Assembly (NCBI GenBank): GCA_019022495.1 | Contig: JAFEKR010000021.1 | Coordinates: forward strand, 1 to 64,000 | From: Epichloe hybrida | Lineage: Eukaryota; Ascomycota; Sordariomycetes; Hypocreales; Clavicipitaceae | Direction: 5' to 3' | Length of the DNA: 64,000 bases | Notes under the pieces: generated by a model | Told to the model about the DNA's origin: nothing | Seen by the model: the letters and a program-made list of their open reading frames with translations, nothing else | Databases searched by the model: none | Shown: positions 55,702 through 64,000 of the stretch, piece by piece | Layout: the number at the start of each line of letters is the position of its first letter | Numbering within the stretch: the first letter of the stretch is position 1 | Program-made: the position numbers and the translations under genes

Positions 55702-58389
55702 GGTCACGATTTTGGTTGTGATTTTGCAATTGGGATTCTGGTTCAAAGGCGTTGAGGTCGGGTCGAGGCCGAGATTGAACGAATGTTCCATCCCGCTCCA
55801 ATAAAAGTTTTTTTGCTACAAGTTGACTCATCCGACACCGCATTTGTGGTGGAGCACCAAGCGCGGAGCCCCAATATTACCCAGATTCGTTGAAAAGACT
55901 AGTCTTAAAATGGTATATGGTGGGGGCTCTACCTCACCTCGACTGAATTGCGCGTGTTGCCGCTGGCTATTGTTGAGGATATTCACAGCCTCACATCGTA
56001 GCCTCAGATATCAGGCATCACTCTTGTTATCCCCTCTTCGTTTGACGATGCAGCTTCCCGCATCGCGTTTGATATCGCGGTTCATCGCAGGCTTCGTTTG
56101 AAGACCTAGATTCATCACTCATAGATTTGAAGCTTATAAGCTTCCCTTTTCTCTTCTAGACTACGAATTCCTAGATAGCAATTCTACATCATCATCTCTT
56201 CTGCTCTCTCTTTGCCTCCGTCTGCATCATTCCACAGCTATTATTGAGCTTGCAGAAGTTTGCATATTTATTAGCGTAACTTTATTCGTCGTTGTTCACA
56301 GAAAACGTTTGTTTGTGACGTATCGCGGCGCGGTTTCAAGCTCCGATGTTTGCCGTGATTCATTAGGTGCAAACACTCCAAACTGCCATATATAACCAAC
56401 TTATGACGCCGTGATCGCACTTTGTACGAATGACTCCGTACCGGCCTTGCAAAAACAAACTCTTAAATAACAAAGAGAGCGCGCGCGCACAGAAATCGGC
56501 ATCTACGAATCCGTATGCTCAAGTAAACTTGATGAGACGAAATGCGTCCAACCAGACACCTGGTCGCGGACTGTTTGTTGACCGGGGTGTGTTGCAGGAC
56601 CAAGACGGCTATCAAGAAAGTCTACGGACTAATACTCTGCGACGAAATAAAATGAAATAAAATTAGTGCGGACTAATACGGACTACATACGGAGTAATCC
56701 TCTCTCAGCCCCGTCACTTCCCAGGTGCCGGAGTGAGGATGGCGTGCATGCAGCAGCATGCCAATACATGAACATGGGTAACAGATAAATATGCTGCTTT
56801 CTGCCCAGAAGTAATCCGTATACATCGGTCCTTCCTGGTCTCGTCCCGGGTATCAATAACACATGGCGCACCCGAAAACATTTCGCTGCCTGCCAGACTC
56901 ATTGCCCACAGTCGTTCTGGCGGTCCCATACGCACATGGTTGGGGGCTTCGGAATTACTTGGGCCAATTCTCGGTTTGTCAGCTTTTTGTGACCCCGGGT
57001 GATGCCGTTTATCCTGCCCCTTAAAAGACAAGTGAGCCAGGATGGATGAACCGTTCAACAAATGGGCGCCACCCCGTGGCGTTCCAATCGCACCACAGCG
57101 ACCGTTCCAAGCCCAAGATCCAGTTTGTTGTTTTATTAACGAGATTGGAGTTGCCGTCGTCCCTTGATCCTGGGCTACTGTTGATAGGAGGAACTGCATG
57201 GTTAGCCTGCCTAGAACAACAGCAATACGACCACGCGAAGCTTGAACTATCATTGGATGCGTTTTGCCAACTGTTGACTGCCAGCTGCCAACTGTTGACT
57301 GCCAGCTGCCAACTGCCAACTGCCGAAATGTTTACGGAGTACCGGAGTACTCCGTACGAAGTATGCCTACTCAGATGAATGCTGCATTATCATCTGATCT
57401 ACGGGCGTCAGCGCAGACAAACAAAACACTGGACGATCAACTAGATCAACTAGATCAACTAGATCAACTAGTGAGTGGTTCTTGTGGCTCCTTCCCGCCA
57501 ATGGCCGAAGGAAGGAGCAGTTTTGGTAAGGTTGTGCAACCATAATCCTTCGTAGACTGCTAACGCTAACTGCCTAGTACTCCGTACGTACCCTCTGAAA
57601 TTGATTGATGAAGCCAGGCGATTTGCCCGAACGGACAAGCCGATCAATGCAGAACCTCGTCCACGGGCTATAATATTGGCCGAGTAATTCGTGAGTCGCC
57701 AGACAGAGTCCATCAAACATATTCGTAGGCCTACTCCACACCACGGAGTATTGCCTCGGATTCGGCGATTCTGCCGGCTCCGCTTGGCCTGGCCTGGCAC
57801 CTACTACATAATACATACATGTACGGATTATTATGTAGGTATCTGGTCTCTCTGACCTCGCATGTGCGGAAAAAGTCGACAGAAAAACAGACGCGGTGAT
57901 TTCCCCGGCCAAAGCTTGTCGAGCATTAACGTCCAGTTTCGGACTGGTGCTGCCACTTGTCATCCGCCACCGAGGTCAGGATCCCTGGCCCTGGCCTCTC
58001 CTCTCCTCCTATCTCTGGCTGTCGTGGCTGTCTCCAGAATGTGCCTGTGACGCTCCACCCAAATCGGCTACGAGGCGACCCCCCCCCCCAACCGGTGTCC
58101 AAATCCACCAAAATTCGCCTCGCCGCCAGATCCCATTTGTCATCTCCTTCTTCCATAGCTTCCACGCCTGAACCCCAGGTACACATCATCACCGTACTAT
58201 TGGATAGACACCGTCTTCTCCTACGCGCTTGGGGCTTTTGAAACGAGAAGAGCCGTGTTGCCCTCGAATCCGAACTTTGCCGATTTTGCGACGCCAGGTA
58301 TTTTTCCGGCGGAAGTATCCGCTTGAATTTTCCGACGACACATTTATTCAGCCGACTCCAGCAGTGCATTTGGATAAATTGTATTCAAA
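55702..58389. other. 2.7 kb intergenic region
   Basis: Holds the ARG1 promoter and the leader of the zinc-cluster regulator. Features are a cluster of TACGGACTA/TACGGAGTA words at 56667-56697, 57333-57361 and 57576-57590, alternating CCAACTGTTGACTGCCAG repeats at about 57268-57325, and four ATCAACTAG units near 57436-57472. No supportable gene was found. Confidence 0.5.
57268..57325. repeat. Short tandem repeat CCAACTGTTGACTGCCAGCTG
   Basis: Two full 21-bp units and a partial third, head to tail. A separate 9-bp array ATCAACTAG (four copies) lies near 57436-57472. Confidence 0.85.
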
Positions 58390-60381
58390 ATGGGCTCAGA
58401 TAGTCGTCCTGTGTGCCATCGCTGTGCGCAAATCAAACAGGCTTGTGACGGCAACTTGCCGTGCGCAAGATGCGTACGCCTCAGTCTTCCATGCCGTCCA
58501 CGGAATGCGGTAGGCCCTGGCGATGACGCCCAAGTCGGTGATGTGCCCAAAGCCAGGATACGAAGGGTGCAGACAGGCTGCCTCATGTGCAAGCGACGCA
58601 AGAAGAAGTGTGACGAGACGAAACCGCGATGTGGCGATTGCCGCCGTCTATGCCTCGATTGCGCCTGGCCTCCGGAGCGCCACGCCAAATCCAAACCAGG
58701 TTCTGGCAATGTCGATGAAGCCATTAACGAACTACCAAACGATGACGGCAGCATCGTTGAAACTTTTCCATTGACATCCAACATCGACCATACACCCCCA
58801 GAGATGATGATGATGCGAGACATTCCGTTTCGCAGCAGCCCTAGTCCGTCATCCAGTTCAAGCAGTGGCAGACATGGGAGCTACGACAGCCAGAGTCAAC
58901 ACAGTCACGTCAGCCACAGTTCGCAAATGACCCATTCCAGTTATGCAAACTTCAATCGCCCAGTTGATCAGGCCTCGGTCATGACCATGGCCACAACATC
59001 TATGGCAATGCCATCACCCGCAGGTATGCCCACGACATCAGGCATCATTGGGGAACTCGCACCAGACATGAGCCCGCAAAGAATGTCGTGGGACGTGTCG
59101 GCTTCACCCCCAGGCTGGCTCGACTGCTTCACCCCAATCAGCAATGGAAGCCCGACTGCGTCAGTCGAGTCAGGCTCCCCCTCTCAGTCACTGTCAATCT
59201 ATATTCCGCAATTGATGCCGCAGCTGAATGCACCTCAGGATAAGGCCTTACTCAATCATTATTCTACAATTGTATCGTCAATACTATCACGTCGAGCGTC
59301 AACGGACAACCCATATAACGGATACCTACTGCCAATGGCCCAGTCAAATGATCTCGTCCTGCACTGCATACTCGCATTATCGGCCAACCACTGGCGCAAG
59401 CTGCAGCCCGACATGGGCGACCGCGGTTTATTGCACAAGAGCAAAGCCACGCAGGCTCTCGCAGAGCTTCTACAACATGTGGACAAGACAAGTGCAGATA
59501 TTGCTCTAGTCAGCAGCCTGTTGCTTTGCATGACGGAATTGTTCGACGGCACAAGTGAGGGGTGGAAGCTGCATCTCAAGGGAGCTAAGCGTCTGTTGAT
59601 CACATTGAGGAAACAACAAGGCGACATGATGACTGGGCATTATAAATTCTTACTACGTCTGGCCAGATTTCTCGACTCTGCCGCTACCACATCTACATGC
59701 CGTCCACCACTAATGGGAGACGAAGCCGCTGAAGCTCAAGCTCTCGACAGCTGGTCTGCTACGCCTGACGAAGAGGACTCCGCCGTTTACGGTATCCCCA
59801 AGGAGCTTTTCCATCTAGTGGACCGTGTCAACACGTTGGCCGAACTCCGAAGTACCAGGGTGGACCAAGCCTCCGAAGCCGCCTTCCGACGACATGCCGC
59901 CGAGATTGAGCATCGGATCAACAACTGGTCGTATGAATATGGCGGCATATCACGAGCAGTATCCACGTTGACACCTACCAACGAAGATGTCATCCATGCA
60001 ACTCTGGCTTTTGAATGCGCCATTCGGCTGAGACTTCATCAAATCGTGGAAGGATATGAATTGACGGATCCCAAGGTCGGAAAGTACGTTGATGGTATCC
60101 TGGAGTGCGTGCAGAAGATCAGATATGGAAGCCCTCTCGAATCATGCATCCTCTTCCCTCTCGTCATGGCTGGTGGGTCATGCTGGAAGATGGAACATCG
60201 CGTCATAATTCAGGACAGACTGTTGGTCATGGAACGAACATGTGGCTTTGGCTACATCTACAACGCTCGGGATCTTGTTGAGCGGGTTTGGTCAAGAAGA
60301 GATCAGTCAGAAGGCACAGGAGCCATCGTGAACTGGGCTCGAATTCGTTATTACGAGATGCACGGACTTGTCGTGTTTTGA
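58390..60381 (+). CDS. Transcription factor with two tandem Zn(II)2Cys6 clusters
   Basis: Single exon, 663 aa. Two complete binuclear zinc clusters lie at the N-terminus. Cluster 1 uses C9, C12, C19, C25, C28 and C35 with spacing 2-6-5-2-6. Cluster 2 uses C64, C67, C74, C81, C84 and C91, with an extra C88. Cluster 2 has the basic CKRRKKKC helix typical of DNA binding; cluster 1 has the weakly basic CAQIKQAC. A Ser/Thr/His-rich linker follows. A conserved regulatory region from about residue 277 (DKALLNHYSTIVSSILS, LALSANHWRKL, LLLCMTELFDGT) resembles the Fungal_trans_2 middle domain. It should be a nuclear regulator. Immediately downstream is a broken FAD-monooxygenase gene in the opposite direction, a possible former target. 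Most fungal factors have one cluster, so the pair is notable. Confidence 0.9.
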   Translation: MGSDSRPVCHRCAQIKQACDGNLPCARCVRLSLPCRPRNAVGPGDDAQVGDVPKARIRRVQTGCLMCKRRKKKCDETKPRCGDCRRLCLDCAWPPERHAKSKPGSGNVDEAINELPNDDGSIVETFPLTSNIDHTPPEMMMMRDIPFRSSPSPSSSSSSGRHGSYDSQSQHSHVSHSSQMTHSSYANFNRPVDQASVMTMATTSMAMPSPAGMPTTSGIIGELAPDMSPQRMSWDVSASPPGWLDCFTPISNGSPTASVESGSPSQSLSIYIPQLMPQLNAPQDKALLNHYSTIVSSILSRRASTDNPYNGYLLPMAQSNDLVLHCILALSANHWRKLQPDMGDRGLLHKSKATQALAELLQHVDKTSADIALVSSLLLCMTELFDGTSEGWKLHLKGAKRLLITLRKQQGDMMTGHYKFLLRLARFLDSAATTSTCRPPLMGDEAAEAQALDSWSATPDEEDSAVYGIPKELFHLVDRVNTLAELRSTRVDQASEAAFRRHAAEIEHRINNWSYEYGGISRAVSTLTPTNEDVIHATLAFECAIRLRLHQIVEGYELTDPKVGKYVDGILECVQKIRYGSPLESCILFPLVMAGGSCWKMEHRVIIQDRLLVMERTCGFGYIYNARDLVERVWSRRDQSEGTGAIVNWARIRYYEMHGLVVF

Positions 60382-60487
60382 TCGGCAAACGCAACAATAA
60401 CGATCCATTCGAAGCTGATCATCTACGTCATCAATGACGTTGTCACCGAATTTTGGCGTACAAAAAGGTAGGTCAGAGAAACAAGAT

Positions 60488-61783
60488 TCAAGCGCCAGCA
60501 CCTGCGCCATTGCTCTGTTTGACCAACTGTGCCACACGAGCATGCATATGCATACCATGGCCGCATACGTCCTCGATGGTCAGCTTTCCCAGCCGGTCAT
60601 TGGCACTACTCCAGCCTCACTCGCTCGTTTAGATCTACTCTTGCCCGGCGACTGCTGTCTTGGACCCTGGTGGCACGAGGTCTGCGTTCAAACCCATACA
60701 GGCGAAGCTTCTCGGCTACATCGAGGCTGGCATATTTTGGGGGGAAGAGGACACAAAGAGCTCCCGCAATCTTCCATAGCCATGTAGGCTGGCATCATGC
60801 ATGGGACGAGCAGCATCGCCAAGAAGACAGCAATTTCCCTTCACCCGAGATGGGTAAGGCTCATGGTTGTTGTATAAGCGCCGCGTCTTTATACCCTCGG
60901 CGTTCAGCAAGAGAGCCATTAGTCTCTGGTCCAATTGGGGAAACGTCGCAGCAAGACTCTCGCCTGTGGCAGAGATGTTCCAGCCATCTTCTTTCAGGTC
61001 TTTCTTTTTCGCAGAATAGAAGCAATAACAGATAGCGACGTCATGGTCAGAGCAAGCGCTGCTCATGACAACTTCGTCGATCCCGTTGCCTCCCCAGACT
61101 TGAATGGCACTACTTTCCGCGAAACCCTCTCTAGAGGCCAAGTCTCCGCAGCTTATCGGCATGGATGACAGATACATCGGTAGCCACATAATGTGGAAGG
61201 CGTGACTCGGGGAACAATCCCAAGTTTCTGGCGCATCTGGCTCCGAATACCATCGGCACAAACTATAACATCATGCGATGCCACGACGCCACGACGCCAA
61301 TTTCAAATGTTATCTTTCCAGCGATAGGATCCAGGTCCACCCACCCGCCTTGTGCCACAGCTTGAGCTCAGCGGCACATCCTTCTCCGTCTTAAAGAGAT
61401 GGCAACCTGCTTGAAGTGTTGATGCAGATCGATCCGATGAAAGTTGTTGGAATCAGTTCCAAAGCGTTGTCGGTAGTCGCCGAGAGGATATGCTCCGCAC
61501 ACTTCGCCAGTTTGCCAGTCGTGCCGTATTGACGTCCTTTGAAATGACAGGCCTCGCCTTGGAGAAGTCGACATTCCATTCTTCCAAGAACCGCGATCCA
61601 TTGGTTGCACATGACAGCGAAGCGCTGACTTTTCCTCCAAAGTCTTGTCTCTCATAGACGGTGATTGTGGTGGCCAGCCCTGCGGAAGGCGATTGCTGCT
61701 GACAAGCCGCCTAATCCTGAGCCCACAATAGCTATGCTATACAAGCGACGTTTTTGCTGAGAACCAACGGAACTTGGCGGCAT
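60488..61783 (-). pseudogene. FAD-dependent monooxygenase (salicylate-hydroxylase-like) pseudogene
   Basis: The pieces follow the expected order of a class A flavin monooxygenase in at least five frames. ATG 61783 starts with SIAIVGSGLGGLSAAIAFRRAG (FAD-binding GxGxxG). A frameshift near 61668 is followed by TITVYERQDFGGKVSAS, and another shift by IRHDWQTGEVCGAYPLGDY and NFHRIDLHQH. Further shifts lead to VDLDPIAGKITFE, then VIVCADGIRSQ. A last part reads DGWNISATGESLAATFPQLD, then CCLLGDAARPM (the second FAD motif), RRPRATRVQDSSRRARVDLNER, and KLTIEDVCGHGMHMHA up to about 60488. Multiple indels and stops prevent any product. Duplicated GGCGTCGTGGC near 61300 marks one small insertion. It is convergent with the double-zinc-cluster gene. 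The family call is solid; the exact substrate class is not. Confidence 0.88.
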
Positions 61784-63661
61784 GATTTTTCCTTTCTGAA
61801 CTCGGGCGATTTTCCCACTCGCTGGTGTGTTTTTCTTTCCCTCTCTGGTCGCGTGTCTGTTTGGGTTGCGAGTCTGCTGGACCCAGTCTGAATGGTGCAG
61901 TAGCGACCTCAGCGTGTGTGCTTAGTTTCATCTTGAGCCGGTTCTATTAGGGCTACATCTCGATATGTATGAAGAGCCTGGGGTTGGCTTGACTCACAAA
62001 AGGGGTTTTTTTTTTTTTTTTTGACTAGACAGTGAATATATTTCAAACATTTCCATGCTGTTCGTACGATTGCGTTACTTGCACGGAGGCCATCCTTGAC
62101 AACATGATCTGCTGGGTCGCTTCTCCTCGAGAGACGGGATATGGATCGAAACCCACCGACGCAATCAGCTTTAGAATCCGCATTCCCATTCCGGGGTTCG
62201 GGCCACTGCGAACGCTTCGGATCGGACCTTGATGGTGCGCGCACGCGCGGATCCCTCGGAGCGCAGCTAAAGCTTGTTGTGTAGTCCGTAGGTAGTCAAT
62301 GTGTTGGGATGGTGGGAAAGTCGCCGTGCCGGGGGTTAATGATCCATATGTAGTCCGGAGGAACCGAGTATGGGGATTAGGCCCCTGGGTCATTTCCAGG
62401 GAATTGTCTTGAGAAAAAAACGCCCAGCGGCCCCGAGTAATATCAAGTCTGGCCATGCCTGGCTGGTTCCGCGGCGGCACCAAAAGCGCGGCAACTTGGA
62501 TACCCGTGTGAATGAAAACACTGGAGATGGAGATGCGACGGTCACATCACCGGCCGAGTGAGTGAGTGGCTGGAGCACGGAACGTGTCAAGTGCCCACGG
62601 TGGGAAGTGAGTGGCAAAGGGAAAAACTCCCATGCGTCCACGAAAAAATCAGATTGATTTGCAGACCGCTCATGAATGTGGTTTTTATTTTTTTATTTTT
62701 ATTTTTTTTTCGTAATCCGTACGCAGCCTCGATGCTGCGGGCGGCTCGTATCTGCCAGATGACGAAGGAAGGATGATGCGACGTGCCGACCAACAAGGGG
62801 GTTGGTTGGGTAGGCTTGCTTCCGAACTCACCCCCCTGCCATGAACTCGTGATGGCCGCGCACCGAGGTGCATGGCAGTGGAACAAAGGGGAGGCGCAAA
62901 TTACAAAAGGCAGAGGTTCGCGAAATGTGATACTCTGTACTGTGAGCCATTTTTACTGAGGAGAATCCGAGGGTCCTGCGTATTCGGGGGCAAAGCAAAA
63001 TGGAGGACCAGCGGGAAAGCGGGAAAGCGGGAAAGCGGAATGGATGGTTTTTTTTTTTTTTTTTTTTTTTTTCAAAAATTGAGCTGGTTTTCTAATAAGA
63101 CAAAGATAAGGCGTTTTTTTTTATACGTTTTGGCGACGACTTTTGTGATATCAAACACAAGTCACGACATTTGTGTAACGTGCAGCCGTAGAGTTTGTTG
63201 CTCGACCGTATCGTATTGCAATAGGCTTGTTCGTGCCAAGGTCAAAACTCTTGGTATCAAGTGATGTGTAGTTTTGAAATTCCGCCAAGGGTTTTTGTAC
63301 TCGGGTCTGTTTGTCAGGTTATAAACGACGCGGCGTTAGGATTAGAACGCCGTTTGCCTGATTGCGGACTAGAAGAAAGAGCAGGAAGGACCCCTTGTGA
63401 CACGGCGTCGTACGTATTCTGTATGATTGGACGAACCTAGAGGAGAAGACAAGGTGTGTACGGGGCATAGTACAGAGAATTCGCAAAAGGTCGATATTGT
63501 AAGGATGAAGATCATCGTGCTTTGAACCCGTCCACGTCCCTGAGACATTCCAATATAGTGCCTCCCGCCTCTTCACATCGTTGCGCGAGATTAAGTCTAT
63601 GGCACACCTCTTGTAACAGCTGGGTAGTGCGGCTTTGCTGAACAGCATGGCTCTCTGTCTC
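61784..63661. other. 1.9 kb intergenic region
   Basis: No gene seen. Contains T runs at 62006-62022 and 63048-63072, an A/T-rich stretch at 62683-62710 with TAATCCGTACG, and three GGGAAAGC units near 63013-63037. Minus-strand frames around 63319-63765 have no motif. Confidence 0.5.
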
Positions 63662-64000
63662 ATGGACACCAAAGCCATGGATAAGGATTCAAGTCGTGAG
63701 GCATCGAGCCACTCTGAGCTCGAAGATGCTTCTGGGGAAAAGCTTCGAAAGGTTGTTCGAAACATCGACTAGGCCATCATACCACTCATGTGCTTATTCT
63801 TATGCTACTTCCTCCAATTACTGGTCAAGGTTCTCATAAACTATGCCAACATCACGGCCATATCCAGGAGAGTCTGAGGTTGGCAACGGCAACGACTTTT
63901 CCCGCATGGCCAAATCATTCTTCATCGGCTACGCGGTGGCCGAGTTCCCTTTAGGAAACCTCGTTCAACGATTTTCCTCGTCACACAGATGCTTGGCATT
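63662..64000 (+). pseudogene. Dal5-type allantoate permease, broken and cut by the window edge
   Basis: From ATG 63662 the frame reads a polar Ser/Glu-rich head, LRKVVRNID, then a TAG stop at 63770-63772. It goes on with AIIPLMCLFLCYFLQLLVKVLINYANI, the first membrane helix of anion:cation symporters of the allantoate-permease family. After a TGA at 63875 the expected continuation GNDFSRMAKSFFIGYAVAEFPLGNLVQRF lies one base out of frame. Two lesions within 340 bp make it a pseudogene; the rest lies beyond the window. No intron placement explains both. It is the third damaged gene in the right-hand half. Confidence 0.82.

Noticed and set aside
63319..63765. 148-codon minus frame at the right edge
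   Set aside because: No motifs, and it overlaps the permease remnant that has clear homology on the other strand.

Overview
This window is nuclear DNA of a filamentous ascomycete, most likely a sordariomycete of the Hypocreales type. Supporting signs are short spliceosomal introns (about 60-130 bp, GTATGT/GTAAGT-type donors), a tRNA-Phe gene with its own intron, tandem Zn(II)2Cys6 and fungal sugar-porter genes, and a 5.5 kb almost pure A/T block that looks like repeat-induced point mutation (RIP). There are no operons. Genes are separated by 0.3-5.5 kb of non-coding DNA rich in homopolymers and in a scattered motif of the type TACGGAGTA/TACTCCGTA.

Left part (1-22 kb): mostly housekeeping genes. 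They are a calcineurin-like metallophosphoesterase, a J-domain protein, a split tRNA-Phe, allantoinase (DAL1), long-chain polyprenyl diphosphate synthase (COQ1) head-to-head with the V-ATPase assembly factor VMA12, an ESCO-type zinc-finger protein, an ankyrin-repeat protein and two lineage-conserved-looking proteins of unknown function.

Middle (22-41 kb): transport and metabolism. An 11-exon sugar porter, a full-size ABCG transporter, a damaged APH-family kinase-like gene, an alpha/beta-hydrolase of the acyl-protein thioesterase/carboxylesterase type, a secreted LVIVD-repeat protein, and an ArsB/NhaD-like ion antiporter that seems internally deleted.

Transposon nest (41.4-47.5 kb): two minisatellites lead into an A/T-saturated element bounded by 34-bp perfect terminal inverted repeats and a TTA duplication. 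It contains a decayed hAT-like element (8-bp duplication) and, separately, a 522-bp miniature LTR element with two nearly identical 168-bp LTRs and a 5-bp duplication. The miniature element has not been turned A/T-rich, so it arrived last.

Right part (48-64 kb): a 714-aa multipass membrane protein with a GC-AG intron, an HSL-type alpha/beta hydrolase, and an intact argininosuccinate synthase (ARG1) that I resolve into 25 exons, one of only 11 nt. After these come a regulator with two zinc clusters in tandem, a heavily frameshifted FAD-monooxygenase pseudogene, and the broken start of a Dal5-type permease that runs off the window.

Exon borders were placed by hand from splice signals and reading-frame closure. 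All family calls rest on motifs recognised by eye; no searches were run.
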